Assembly (NCBI RefSeq): GCF_947492965.1
Contig: NZ_CANLOZ010000001.1
Span: forward strand, 744,001 to 808,000
Length of the DNA stretch: 64,000 bases
Origin: an uncultured Aquimarina sp.
GTDB lineage: Bacteria > Bacteroidota > Bacteroidia > Flavobacteriales > Flavobacteriaceae
Direction: 5' to 3'
Of this stretch, positions 44,880 to 54,611 are shown piece by piece; the stretch's first letter is position 1, and every line of letters begins with the position of its first letter. The notes under the pieces were generated by a model. It searched no databases, was not told the DNA's origin, and was given only the letters and a program-made list of their open reading frames with translations. The translations under genes and the position numbers were made by a program.

Positions 44880-45830
44880 ATGACAGGAACTGTATATAAA
44901 TCTACTGGAAGTTGGTATACCGTTAAATCGGAAGAAGGTGCTGTATACGAATGTCGTATAAAGGGTAAATTTAGAATAAAAGGTATTAAAAGTACCAACC
45001 CGGTTTCTGTTGGAGATGTAGTTGATTTTAAGTTGGAAACTAAAAATGACAGAGAGACTGGTGTTATTGAGAATATTAGAGAACGCCGGAATTATATTAT
45101 CAGAAAATCGGTGAACTTATCCAAACAAACCCACATCATTGCCTCAAACATTGATGTGGTTTTTTTATTAGTTACTCTTAATAATCCTCCAACCTTTACT
45201 GCGTTCATAGATCGATTTTTAGTTACTGCAGAAGCGTACGATATCAAGGCTGTGTTGTTGTTTAATAAAATAGATACTTATAACCAGGATGAACTTGTAG
45301 AGATAAAATATCTTGCAGCACTATACAGGGAGATAGGATACGATTGTATTGGAATTTCTGCAAAAACTGGCAAGAATGTCGATAAAGTTAAAGAGTTAAT
45401 GAAAGGAAATACTAGTATGTTTTCTGGTCATAGCGGTGTCGGTAAATCTACATTGGTTAATCTTATAGAGCCTAATTTGTCTTTAAAAACAGCAGAGATT
45501 AGTGATCAACATCAACAAGGTCAACATACTACCACTTTCGCAGAGATGTATGATCTTAGTTTCGATGCCAAAATTATCGACACACCTGGTATTAAAGGAT
45601 TCGGTATTGTAGATATGGAAAAAGAAGAAGTCGGAGATTATTTTCCAGAGTTCTTTGAGCTTAAACAACAATGTAAGTTTAATAATTGTCTTCATATCAA
45701 TGAACCAAAGTGTGCAGTAAAAGAAGCATTAGAAAATGAAGAAATTGCCTGGTCCCGTTACAAAAGTTATCTACAGATTTTAGAGGGCGAAGATGAGCAC
45801 TACCGAAAAAATAATTATAACGAAGAATAA
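44880..45830 (+). CDS. rsgA: Ribosome small subunit-dependent GTPase A
   Basis: 316-residue circularly permuted GTPase that helps mature the 30S subunit. N-terminal OB fold (TGTVYKSTGSWYTVK), then the G4 motif (LLFNKIDTYNQ) ahead of the P-loop GHSGVGKSTLVN and DTPGIKGFG, the permuted order. C-terminal zinc knuckle CKFNNCLHINEPKCAV. Starts 50 bases after the aromatic operon, with no terminator seen between. Confidence 0.96.
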   Translation: MTGTVYKSTGSWYTVKSEEGAVYECRIKGKFRIKGIKSTNPVSVGDVVDFKLETKNDRETGVIENIRERRNYIIRKSVNLSKQTHIIASNIDVVFLLVTLNNPPTFTAFIDRFLVTAEAYDIKAVLLFNKIDTYNQDELVEIKYLAALYREIGYDCIGISAKTGKNVDKVKELMKGNTSMFSGHSGVGKSTLVNLIEPNLSLKTAEISDQHQQGQHTTTFAEMYDLSFDAKIIDTPGIKGFGIVDMEKEEVGDYFPEFFELKQQCKFNNCLHINEPKCAVKEALENEEIAWSRYKSYLQILEGEDEHYRKNNYNEE

Positions 45831-45880
45831 TTTTTTAAGTTTTTAGGGTAACATTTCCTTCCAATTTGACACATACTATT

Positions 45881-46333
45881 ATGAAAGCAGTAATCCAACG
45901 AGTATCGGAAGCTTCTGTTACCGTAAATCAAGAGAAAATCTCAGAAATTAAGTTAGGTCTTTTGGTTTTATTAGGTATAGAAGATGAAGATACAAAAGAG
46001 GATATTGATTGGTTATCTGGAAAAATAAGCAGATTAAGAATTTTCGGAGATGATAAAGGTATGATGAATCAGAGTGTTGTAGATGTAGGTGGGAATGCCA
46101 TAGTAGTAAGTCAATTTACATTATATGCAAGTACAAAGAAAGGAAATAGACCTAGTTTTATTAAAGCTGCAAAACCAGAGAAAGCAATTCCACTGTATGA
46201 AGAATTTGTAAAACAATTCGAAAAAGATTTAGGAAAAAACGTTGGAACTGGTCAATTTGGGGCTGATATGAAGGTATCTCTGCTCAATGATGGACCAGTT
46301 ACAATTATTATTGATACTAAGAATAAAGAATAA
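45881..46333 (+). CDS. dtd: D-aminoacyl-tRNA deacylase
   Basis: 150 residues from the ATG at 45881 (MKAVIQRVSEASVTV), the family's invariant N-terminus; the frame opens at a TTG five codons earlier that adds no conserved sequence. It removes D-amino acids from tRNA. Motifs: LLVLLGIEDEDT, NQSVVDVGGNAIVVSQFTLYA, KGNRPSF, and TGQFGADMKVSLLNDGPVTI. Confidence 0.96.
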   Translation: MKAVIQRVSEASVTVNQEKISEIKLGLLVLLGIEDEDTKEDIDWLSGKISRLRIFGDDKGMMNQSVVDVGGNAIVVSQFTLYASTKKGNRPSFIKAAKPEKAIPLYEEFVKQFEKDLGKNVGTGQFGADMKVSLLNDGPVTIIIDTKNKE

Positions 46334-46357
46334 TAACTACCCCAGAATAAGATAAAT

Positions 46358-48274
46358 ATGTTTCAAAAAATACAACAACTTCTAGTTGTGCTATGTCTGT
46401 GTGTCTTTTCGAAAATTAATTGTCAAGAAAATTTTGAGTTACAGTCGGTACTTTTGGATTCTACTCTTACTAAAAATGCAAATGCTGTTATACGATCAGA
46501 AGATGTAGAGATAGAAATTAATTCGGTTAATTCTGTAATTATAAGAACCAGAAGAGTAGTGACTGTTTTAAATAAGTATGGTGAAAAAAATGCTGATTAT
46601 TATGAGCCATATGATCCTCAAACGAAAATAAAAAATGTAAAAGCTTTAGTTTATAATTCTTTAGGACAGGAAATTAAAAAGTTTAAGAGGAAAGATTTTA
46701 GTGATCGAAGCATGTATGATGGTTTTTCATTAATTGGAGATAATCGTTATATCTATTTCGATTATACTCCTGTTAATTATCCGTATACTTTAGTTTATCA
46801 AAGTGAAGTGGAAACTAAAAATTCAGCTTTTATAGAGCCTTGGTTTCCAATATCTAACTATAATCTTAGTGTTGAAAAAGCTTCATACAAAATTATTAAT
46901 CCGAGAAAAATTCCGCTTAGAACAAAGGAAAAATCTTTTGAAGGATATCCAATTGAATTACTAAAAGGAGATCAGGAAATATCTTATAAATTATCAAAAG
47001 TACCGGCACTTACCAAAGAATATAGAAGTCCTTCCTTCGGAGAGTTGGTTCCTATGGGAAAAGTAACGCTTGGGGATTTTTCTTTAGTCAACGTTGATGG
47101 ATCTGCTAAGGATTGGCAAAGTATGGGAGCATGGCAATACAAGAATTTGGTTTCTGGAAGAGGTGAATTACCGGATTCAGTTATTCAAAAAGTTTCTGAA
47201 TTAGTAGCTGATGCAAAATCCAATAAAGAAAAAGCAAAACTTATTTATGAATTTGTACAAAGTAAAACCAGATATATCAGTGTACAGTTAGGAATTGGTG
47301 GATGGATGCCAATGAAAGCCGAAGATGTAGATCGGTTAGGGTATGGAGATTGTAAAGCACTAACCAATTATACCAAAGCTCTTTTGGAATCTCAGGATAT
47401 TACTTCTTATTACACCGTGGTATACGGAGATTCTGATAAAAGAGATATAGATGCAGACTTTGCTTCTATGCAAGGTAATCATGCGATATTAAATATTCCT
47501 GATGAACAAGGAGATATTTGGTTAGAATGTACAAGTCAAACCGCTCCATTCAACTTCATTGGTGATTTTACAGATGATAGGAATGTACTTGTTGTTAAGC
47601 CCGATGGAGGAGAAATTAAAAGAACAAAAAAATATCAACCAGAAGAAAATACGCTTTATACAAAGGCTACAGTTTTCTTACAAGCAGATGCTTCAATAAC
47701 TGCAGATGTAGTTTCTACTTCTGAAGGATTGCAATATGATTGGAGATATTTAACTAAGACCAAATCCATAAAAGATCAAAAACTTTATTTTAAGGAATAT
47801 TGGGATTACATAAACAATTTAAATATCCTGGATGTAGAACTTATCGATGATAAAAATAATATAATCTACCAAGAAAAAGTAAAGATTAATGCTAGAAACT
47901 ATGCGACTAAAGCGGGTAGTAGGTTATTAATAGTTCCTAATTTTTTCAATAGGATTAAAAGTAAAAAACCTAAGTATGCAAACAGAAAAACACCTTTGGT
48001 GATTTCGAGGGGATATGAAGATAAAGACGAATATGAAATTAAAATTCCAGCAGGATATGGTTTTAGTAAGCTTCCAGAGAAAAAAACGTTTGAGAGCATT
48101 TTTGGGAGTTATTCCTGTAACATTGAGCGTATTGATGAATCAACTCTTAAGTATACCAGAGCTTTAAAGATAAACGATGGGACATATCCTAAGGAAAAGT
48201 ATGAAGAATATAGACAGTTTATGTCTAAAATTAGAAATGCAGACAAAACGAAAATAGTACTTAAACAACAATAA
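46358..48274 (+). CDS. DUF3857 / transglutaminase-like secreted protein, catalytic form
   Basis: 638 residues with signal peptide (LLVVLCLCVFSKINCQ). An N-terminal DUF3857 beta domain (about 25-260) precedes a transglutaminase-like domain: C332 in GYGDCKALTNY, H375 in GNHAILNI and E390 in WLECTSQ where Asp is common. So it may be an active cysteine peptidase or transglutaminase in the periplasm. The C-terminal 200 residues are beta-rich. The next gene is a paralogue without the catalytic residues, 16 bases downstream, so the pair may act as a complex. Confidence 0.85.
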   Translation: MFQKIQQLLVVLCLCVFSKINCQENFELQSVLLDSTLTKNANAVIRSEDVEIEINSVNSVIIRTRRVVTVLNKYGEKNADYYEPYDPQTKIKNVKALVYNSLGQEIKKFKRKDFSDRSMYDGFSLIGDNRYIYFDYTPVNYPYTLVYQSEVETKNSAFIEPWFPISNYNLSVEKASYKIINPRKIPLRTKEKSFEGYPIELLKGDQEISYKLSKVPALTKEYRSPSFGELVPMGKVTLGDFSLVNVDGSAKDWQSMGAWQYKNLVSGRGELPDSVIQKVSELVADAKSNKEKAKLIYEFVQSKTRYISVQLGIGGWMPMKAEDVDRLGYGDCKALTNYTKALLESQDITSYYTVVYGDSDKRDIDADFASMQGNHAILNIPDEQGDIWLECTSQTAPFNFIGDFTDDRNVLVVKPDGGEIKRTKKYQPEENTLYTKATVFLQADASITADVVSTSEGLQYDWRYLTKTKSIKDQKLYFKEYWDYINNLNILDVELIDDKNNIIYQEKVKINARNYATKAGSRLLIVPNFFNRIKSKKPKYANRKTPLVISRGYEDKDEYEIKIPAGYGFSKLPEKKTFESIFGSYSCNIERIDESTLKYTRALKINDGTYPKEKYEEYRQFMSKIRNADKTKIVLKQQ

Positions 48275-48290
48275 AACTAATCAACTAAAC

Positions 48291-50270
48291 ATGGGGGAAT
48301 TATTTAAAATTACAGTAGTCGCTTTACTGTTCATATCTTTGAATTCGTGGGCACAAGAATATAAATTTGGAAAAATTTCTAAAGAAGAGTTACTAGAAAA
48401 ATCATATTCATCTGACAGCTCAGCCAATGCAGCAGTGTTATATGAGAGTAAAAAAATACGTTTTGATTTTAATCAACAAAATGGTTTTCAGCTGATCACG
48501 GAAGTTTTCAAAAGGGTAAAGCTGTATAATAAAGAAGGGTTTGATTATGCTACTACAGAATTGCTACTTTATAAAAACAATGGAGATAAAGAGAAAATAA
48601 GTAATCTTAAGGGAGTAACTTATTCTATTGTAAACGATAAAATCGTTGAAACAAAATTGAAGAAAGATGGGATATTTAAAAATGAATATTCTGAGAATAG
48701 AGATCAAGTAAAATTTACGATGCCTTCCTTACAGGAGGGATCTGTTATCGAATATAAGTATAAGATCACATCACCCTTTGTTTATAGTATAGATAGAATT
48801 TATTTACAACGTCAAATTCCAATAAAGAATATAGAGGTTCAGGTTAGTATACCGGAGTACTATAATTTTAAGAAAATGACAACGGGTTATTTACCGATTA
48901 ATTTGCAAGAATCTACAAAAAGAGATTTTATAGTTTGGTCTGCTGTCAATAACAATCGCACGGATTACGGAATAGCTGTAGATAAAATTAAGTCTACGAA
49001 TGTACCTGCATTTAAAGTAGAACCTTATTCAGGAAATATTACAAATTATATTTCTTCTATTAATTATGAATTGTCTTATGTGAAATATCCTAATAGTCCA
49101 ATAGATTATCGGTCTACTACCTGGGAAGATGTGTCTAAGACAATTTATGATAGCCAGAATTTTGGAGCTGAGTTAAAGAAAGTTAATTATTACAAGGATG
49201 ATATTGATCAACTATTAAGTGGGATAACAATACCGCTGGATAAAGCAATAAAAATTTATGATTTTGTAAAACAAAAAATGTCCTGGAATAAGAGAAGAGG
49301 AGTTTTTGTAAATGATGGGGTGAAAAAGGCTTACAAGGAAAATACTGGAAGCGTTTCTGAGATAAACCTTATGTTAACTTCCATGCTTACATATGCAGGT
49401 ATAAATGCCAATCCTGTAATTTGTAGTACAAGTGATGTTGCCATCCCTCTATTTCCAACAATCGACGGATTTAATTATGTGATCACGCGAATAAAATTAC
49501 CAGATGGAGGATTGATATATTTAGATGCTACGGATAAATATGGTATGCCTAATATTTTATCAAAACGCATTATAAAGGGTATGGGAAGGGTGATTGCCAA
49601 AAATGGGACTTCAGAAATGGTTGACTTTAGACCAGAAGCTCCATCAGTTATGGCATATCGAGTACAATGTGAGATTGATGATCAAGGAGTAGCAAAGGGA
49701 AAAATGAACGTCAACTATAGAGATTATTTAGCACATGATTTTAGAGTAGATAATGGTGCTAAAGATGATCAAAGTAGAGCACAACGTTTTCAAAAAGAAT
49801 ATGGGATATCTGAATTGGATGAGTATACTGTAAAAGGTATGAAAGCTTATGGAAAAGGCATAAGTGAAAAATTTAATTTTATGATAGAAGATCAAATTGA
49901 AGCGATAGAAGATGAAATATTCTTTTCACCTTTATTATTTTTGAGGGATAAAGAGAATATATTCAAATCTGATGATAGGAAATACCCTGTAGACTTTGGA
50001 TATGGTTTTTCTAATAAGTACATGTTGAATATTAAAATACCTGATGGATATACGGTTGCTGAATGTCCTAAAACTTCAGCGTTCAAATTACCAGATAATC
50101 TTGGAAAATTCTCATTTAGATTAAATGTTGTAAATGGAATAATACAGGTTGTGGTCGATGAAACGATCACCGCTCCAGTAATACCAGCAAATTATTATCC
50201 TGCTATTAAGGAGTTTTATAATCAAGTGATACAAAAAGAAAATGAGCAAATAGTTCTTAAAAAGATATAA
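48291..50270 (+). CDS. DUF3857 secreted protein, catalytically degenerate paralogue
   Basis: 659 residues with signal peptide (ITVVALLFISLNSWAQ). Same plan as the upstream gene. At the transglutaminase positions it has VSEINLMLT with E357 instead of Cys and FNYVITRI with Y396 instead of His, while the following LDATD keeps the Asp. The catalytic dyad is therefore missing and a binding or structural role is likely. It is followed at once by a MazG-like gene, one base away from its stop. Confidence 0.85.
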   Translation: MGELFKITVVALLFISLNSWAQEYKFGKISKEELLEKSYSSDSSANAAVLYESKKIRFDFNQQNGFQLITEVFKRVKLYNKEGFDYATTELLLYKNNGDKEKISNLKGVTYSIVNDKIVETKLKKDGIFKNEYSENRDQVKFTMPSLQEGSVIEYKYKITSPFVYSIDRIYLQRQIPIKNIEVQVSIPEYYNFKKMTTGYLPINLQESTKRDFIVWSAVNNNRTDYGIAVDKIKSTNVPAFKVEPYSGNITNYISSINYELSYVKYPNSPIDYRSTTWEDVSKTIYDSQNFGAELKKVNYYKDDIDQLLSGITIPLDKAIKIYDFVKQKMSWNKRRGVFVNDGVKKAYKENTGSVSEINLMLTSMLTYAGINANPVICSTSDVAIPLFPTIDGFNYVITRIKLPDGGLIYLDATDKYGMPNILSKRIIKGMGRVIAKNGTSEMVDFRPEAPSVMAYRVQCEIDDQGVAKGKMNVNYRDYLAHDFRVDNGAKDDQSRAQRFQKEYGISELDEYTVKGMKAYGKGISEKFNFMIEDQIEAIEDEIFFSPLLFLRDKENIFKSDDRKYPVDFGYGFSNKYMLNIKIPDGYTVAECPKTSAFKLPDNLGKFSFRLNVVNGIIQVVVDETITAPVIPANYYPAIKEFYNQVIQKENEQIVLKKI

Positions 50271-50271
50271 A

Positions 50272-50598
50272 ATGAATATTCAAAACGCCCAGAAAGCGGT
50301 AGATGATTGGATCAAAAATCATGGAGTTCGCTATTTTAATGAGCTTACTAATATGGCACAACTTACAGAAGAGGTAGGTGAAGTTGCTAGAATTATAGCA
50401 CGTAGATATGGAGAGCAAAGTGAAAAAGAAAGTGATAAAAATAAGGACCTAGGTGAAGAGCTTGCAGACGTAATGTTTGTAGTTTTATGTCTGGCTAACC
50501 AAACAGGAGTGGATCTCCAGGAAGCTTTTGATAAAAAGCTGGATATTAAAACAAAGAGAGATCACGATCGTCATCATAATAATGAGAAATTAAAGTAA
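50272..50598 (+). CDS. MazG-like nucleotide pyrophosphohydrolase
   Basis: 108 residues, all-alpha NTP pyrophosphohydrolase family. The metal-binding motif is EEVGEVAR with a second LGEELADVMFVVLCLAN. It probably hydrolyses abnormal nucleotides; the substrate cannot be read. Stop codon and the next start share a base, so the genes are coupled. Confidence 0.88.
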   Translation: MNIQNAQKAVDDWIKNHGVRYFNELTNMAQLTEEVGEVARIIARRYGEQSEKESDKNKDLGEELADVMFVVLCLANQTGVDLQEAFDKKLDIKTKRDHDRHHNNEKLK

Positions 50599-50852
50599 TG
50601 TTTAAAACAATTATATCTTCCAAAAGATATTGGATTACTGTATTGCGTTTAGGACTTATAGCGATGATACTACTTGGTTTTGTTACACATATTATGGAAT
50701 ATGGAGGGATTACCTCTGATACTTTTATGGATGATAAAATCAATAATGGTCGATGGGTGAGATATTTGATATCAAGGGCTGTGGGAGGACTTGCCTACGG
50801 GATGATTCAGGGATACTATTTTGAACTAAGAAAACACAAATCAAATCGATAA
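50598..50852 (+). CDS. Small two-helix membrane protein
   Basis: 84 residues. Hydrophobic helices at about 13-32 (WITVLRLGLIAMILLGFVTH) and 58-74 (ISRAVGGLAYGMIQGYYF), joined by a polar loop (GGITSDTFMDDKINNGRW) and ending in a basic tail. Conserved position between mazG-like and aroA and coupled start suggest a real gene. No family recognised. Confidence 0.75.
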   Translation: MFKTIISSKRYWITVLRLGLIAMILLGFVTHIMEYGGITSDTFMDDKINNGRWVRYLISRAVGGLAYGMIQGYYFELRKHKSNR

Positions 50853-50853
50853 A

Positions 50854-52074
50854 ATGAATTTGAAATTAAGCCATATTTCGAATATTAAGAATAACAATCT
50901 ACAAATTACTGGATCGAAAAGCGAAACCAATAGGTTGTTGATTTTACAATCTCTTTATCCAGAAATTGAAATAGATAATATCTCTAATAGTGATGATTCT
51001 AGACTAATGAGAGCTGCATTAGCTAGTAATGAGGAACTTATTGATATTCATCATGCAGGTACCGCAATGCGATTTTTAACAGCATACTTTGCCGTAAAAA
51101 ATGGTCGGACTACAGTGCTTACTGGTAGCAAAAGAATGCAAGAAAGACCAATAAAAATATTGGTAGATGCCTTAAGACAATTAGGATGTGATATCTCCTA
51201 TGTTAAAAATGAGGGATATCCGCCGATAAAAATAGTAGGGAAAAATCCAGAAAGCCGTAAAGTTTCGCTAGCTGCAAATGTAAGTAGTCAATACATATCA
51301 GCTTTAATGCTGATAGCCTCTTCTTTGCCAAATGGATTAGAAATTACTTTGGAAGGAAAAGTAACTTCTGTACCCTATATCAATATGACATTAAGTTTGC
51401 TTAAGGATGTTGGGATTAATGGAAGTTTTGAGAATAACATAATTCAAATTGAGCCTTTAAAGATAGTGTCACCAAAAACTGTGGTAGTGGAGTCTGATTG
51501 GAGTTCAGCATCTTATTTTTATAGTATTGTTGCCTTGTCAGACTTTGGCAACGTAACTTTAGGAAGTTATAAACAAGATAGTTATCAGGGAGATGCTTCT
51601 TTGTCAGAAATATACAAAAGATTAGGTGTTGAAACCACTTTTAAAGACAATAAGATTACTCTTAAAAAGATCAAATCTTTCGATGGTTCCCAGGTCTTAG
51701 AATTAGATTTGTCTAATTCTCCTGATATTGCGCAAACAATCGCTGTTACCTGTTTTGGTCTAGGAAAAGCTTGTTATCTTACTGGTTTGCATACACTAAA
51801 GATTAAAGAAACTGATCGATTAGAAGCATTAAAAGTCGAAATTGAAAAATTAGGAGGTGAGGTATCAATTACTGATGATTCTTTAAGGTTAAATGCTTCT
51901 ACGTTAATTAATTCTGATATTGCTATAGATACCTATCACGATCATAGAATGGCTATGGCTTTTGCACCACTAGCTCTAAGAGAATCATTATGTATTAACG
52001 ATGCGGATGTAGTGTCCAAGTCGTACCCTGATTTTTGGGATGATTTAAAGAAATTGGATTTTAAAGTGCTGTAA
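50854..52074 (+). CDS. aroA: 3-phosphoshikimate 1-carboxyvinyltransferase (EPSP synthase)
   Basis: 406 residues, sixth shikimate step. ITGSKSETNRLLIL near residue 19 (phosphate and PEP binding), HHAGTAMRFLTAYFA, LTGSKRMQERP, VSSQYISALMLIASSL, and KIKETDRLEAL and TYHDHRMAMAFAPLAL near the C-terminus. Slightly shorter than most (about 430). Starts one base after the small membrane protein gene, separate from the pheA operon. Confidence 0.96.
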   Translation: MNLKLSHISNIKNNNLQITGSKSETNRLLILQSLYPEIEIDNISNSDDSRLMRAALASNEELIDIHHAGTAMRFLTAYFAVKNGRTTVLTGSKRMQERPIKILVDALRQLGCDISYVKNEGYPPIKIVGKNPESRKVSLAANVSSQYISALMLIASSLPNGLEITLEGKVTSVPYINMTLSLLKDVGINGSFENNIIQIEPLKIVSPKTVVVESDWSSASYFYSIVALSDFGNVTLGSYKQDSYQGDASLSEIYKRLGVETTFKDNKITLKKIKSFDGSQVLELDLSNSPDIAQTIAVTCFGLGKACYLTGLHTLKIKETDRLEALKVEIEKLGGEVSITDDSLRLNASTLINSDIAIDTYHDHRMAMAFAPLALRESLCINDADVVSKSYPDFWDDLKKLDFKVL

Positions 52075-52153
52075 ATAAAAATATATCTGTTGATTTACTT
52101 GACAACCCCTATATCCAGATTGTATATTTGCTGCTCCTAAAAAAGAAACACTA

Positions 52154-53203
52154 ATGAAGTTATCACATTTCAACTTTGACCTTCCAAAAGAATTATTAGC
52201 AGAATACCCTTCAGAAAATAGGGATGAAGCACGTTTAATGGTTCTTAATAGAAAAGATCAAACCATAGAGCATAAACAGTTTAAAGATCTAATTGATTAT
52301 TTTGAACCTAATGATGTTATGGTTTTAAATAATACAAAAGTATTTCCAGCTAGATTATATGGAAATAAAGAAAAGACTGGTGCGAGAATTGAAGTGTTTT
52401 TATTAAGAGAATTAAATTCGGAAACTCGCTTGTGGGACGTACTTGTTGATCCAGCACGAAAAATTAGAATAGGGAATAAATTATATTTTGGAGATGATGA
52501 AAGTCTAGTTGCTGAAGTTATTGATAATACCACATCTAGAGGACGTACGCTAAGATTTTTGTATGATGGATCCTATGACGAGTTTAGACAAAAACTTACA
52601 GACTTAGGAGAAACTCCTCTGCCAAAATATATCAAAAGAGAGGCAGAGCCAGAAGACGAAGAAAGATATCAAACAATTTATGCTAAAAATGAAGGTGCTG
52701 TTGCAGCTCCTACTGCTGGATTACACTTTTCTAAACACCTAATGAAGCGTTTGGAAATAAAAGGAGTAGATTTTGCAGAAATTACCTTGCATGTAGGTTT
52801 AGGAACTTTTAATCCTGTAGAGGTAGAAGATTTATCTAAGCATAAAATGGATAGTGAAGAAGCTTATATTACGGCAAAGGCTACAGAAACTATTAATCAA
52901 GGAATAGCTAATAAGCAAAGAATTTGTGCTGTTGGAACTACAGTAATGAGAGCTTTAGAGAGTTCTGTTTCTTCGGATAAAACTTTAAATGAATTTAGAG
53001 GTTGGACGAATAAGTTTATTTTTCCTCCATATGACTTTAGTATAGCAAATAGTATGATAACTAATTTTCATACACCAAAGTCTACTTTGTTAATGATGGT
53101 TTCTGCTTTTGCAGGTCATGATTTTATTAAAGAGGCTTATGAGCAGGCAGTGAAAGAAGAATATAAGTTTTATTCGTACGGAGATGCCATGTTGATTCTC
53201 TAA
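52154..53203 (+). CDS. queA: S-adenosylmethionine:tRNA ribosyltransferase-isomerase
   Basis: 349 residues; forms epoxyqueuosine in tRNA from preQ1-modified tRNA and [70 protein letters not shown] and [20 protein letters not shown] are diagnostic. Followed by a clear terminator. Confidence 0.97.
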   Translation: MKLSHFNFDLPKELLAEYPSENRDEARLMVLNRKDQTIEHKQFKDLIDYFEPNDVMVLNNTKVFPARLYGNKEKTGARIEVFLLRELNSETRLWDVLVDPARKIRIGNKLYFGDDESLVAEVIDNTTSRGRTLRFLYDGSYDEFRQKLTDLGETPLPKYIKREAEPEDEERYQTIYAKNEGAVAAPTAGLHFSKHLMKRLEIKGVDFAEITLHVGLGTFNPVEVEDLSKHKMDSEEAYITAKATETINQGIANKQRICAVGTTVMRALESSVSSDKTLNEFRGWTNKFIFPPYDFSIANSMITNFHTPKSTLLMMVSAFAGHDFIKEAYEQAVKEEYKFYSYGDAMLIL

Positions 53204-53226
53204 GTACAAGTTATTAAATAAGTAAG

Positions 53227-53268
53227 AAAAAACCTCTGCTTTACATTGATAATGCAGAGGTTTTTTTT
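53227..53268 (+). terminator. Terminator after queA
   Basis: AACCTCTGC (53231-53239) pairs with GCAGAGGTT (53254-53262), flanked by A on the left and T on the right, 24 bases past the queA stop. Could act on both strands. Confidence 0.85.
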
Positions 53269-53398
53269 ATAATATATCCAAAATAATATACTTTTTTCCT
53301 AATTCTAAATTAAAGTATGTATTCAAGTAGATGTTGTATAAATCTTAAAATTAATAGGTTATAATGTTTATTTCATAAAAAATAACTATTTTGCGACG

Positions 53399-53436
53399 CT
53401 TTTGATAAAAATTACGGTTAAACCGTAATGCAAAAG
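53399..53436. promoter_or_regulatory. Nested inverted repeat in the gap before 53558
   Basis: Inner ATTACGGTT, one base, AACCGTAAT (53411-53429) inside outer CTTTTG (53399-53404) and CAAAAG (53431-53436). With a one-base centre the inner part is better seen as a DNA palindrome than an RNA stem. It lies 122 bases upstream of the next start. The rest of this 354-base gap holds the queA terminator and nothing else I can name. Confidence 0.45.
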
Positions 53437-53557
53437 TGGTTGAATATCGAATAATTCGGTTGTTTGTCGAAAAGTGTAAAAGGAGCTAATAGTAGATTCT
53501 TCTTTTTTAAAAATTAATCGTTTCTTGCAAGCACCCTAAATCAAAAAACGTTAACCT

Positions 53558-54529
53558 ATGAGCAGAATATTACACATTGTATTTCTTTTCGTAACCCTAT
53601 TCTCGTTTTCTCAAACTAAAGTTGGTAACCTTCATTATAATGATATCGATGTATTCGAAAATCATGAGTTAATGCTTAATGGTGCTGGAGAAAGAGAAAA
53701 ATTATATACCATTGGATTATATTTAGATTTTGAAGTGGATGGTGTTGATGATGGACTAATGGTAGCTAATAAGGATGAAACTATGGCGCTTACCATAAAA
53801 ACTATAGCTGACATTTCTAATGATGAGTTAAAAGAAATTATTAGAAATGGCTTAGAAAGAGCTACAGATGGTAATAGTTATTTGATGGAAGATCAGATTA
53901 GAGATTTTATCAAGCTACTTCCAAAAGAAATAAATAAGTACGAGATCTTTAAAATTGTCTATACTAAAGATAAAAAGGTAACTCTTTACAAAAATAAGGA
54001 GCGATTAGGAGCTGTAAGAGATTGTTTAGAGTTTAAAAAGGCGCTGTTTAAAATTTGGTTGGGAGAAAATCCAATTGATTCTCAACTAAAAGAGGATTTA
54101 CTGGGTTCTTTTGATGCAAACCCAATTCTGGGCGAGTGGAAAGCTTACGATAAAAAAACTGGGGTAGCAATTAATATTGTGCAACTTTATATGATTGAAA
54201 ATAAAGTTTTCGGATCTATTCAGCGAATGTTACGTCAATCAGAAAGAGATGCAGTGTGCTATGAATGTCAGGGAGATGATAAAAACCAACCCGTGGAAGG
54301 ATTAGTAATTCTGAAAAATTTGAGACTTAAAAATGATCTTAAGTATACCAATGGATTCTTTACCGATATCAAAACTGGTAAAGTATCAGATTGTCAGATC
54401 TGGATAGATGAAGATGATTTAGATGTACTTAATGTTAAATATCGTGGTGGTGGCGGAGTACATCAATGGAAACGTGTTAAAACATCCCGTAAAGATAATC
54501 GAGAGGATTTTCGAACAGTAAAATTCTAA
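53558..54529 (+). CDS. Secreted chalcone isomerase-like / DUF2147 fusion protein
   Basis: 323 residues with signal peptide (ILHIVFLFVTLFSFSQ). The first part (about 22-175) looks like a bacterial chalcone isomerase-like domain: LNGAGEREKLYTIGLYLD and a GENPIDSQLKEDLLG end. From about 185 a DUF2147 domain follows: GEWKAYDKKTGVAIN, IENKVFGSIQRM, YECQGDDKNQPVEGL, and TGKVSDCQIWIDEDDLDVLN to GVHQWKRV. Each domain is usually a separate protein in my experience. Probably periplasmic or surface; function unknown, perhaps binding of a small hydrophobic ligand. Confidence 0.75.
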   Translation: MSRILHIVFLFVTLFSFSQTKVGNLHYNDIDVFENHELMLNGAGEREKLYTIGLYLDFEVDGVDDGLMVANKDETMALTIKTIADISNDELKEIIRNGLERATDGNSYLMEDQIRDFIKLLPKEINKYEIFKIVYTKDKKVTLYKNKERLGAVRDCLEFKKALFKIWLGENPIDSQLKEDLLGSFDANPILGEWKAYDKKTGVAINIVQLYMIENKVFGSIQRMLRQSERDAVCYECQGDDKNQPVEGLVILKNLRLKNDLKYTNGFFTDIKTGKVSDCQIWIDEDDLDVLNVKYRGGGGVHQWKRVKTSRKDNREDFRTVKF

Positions 54530-54611
54530 ATTACTACATATCAACCATACTTTTTAAATTGTTTATATCGCTTTCGGTATACACCTATCTTTTACATATT
54601 TTTGTAACGAA

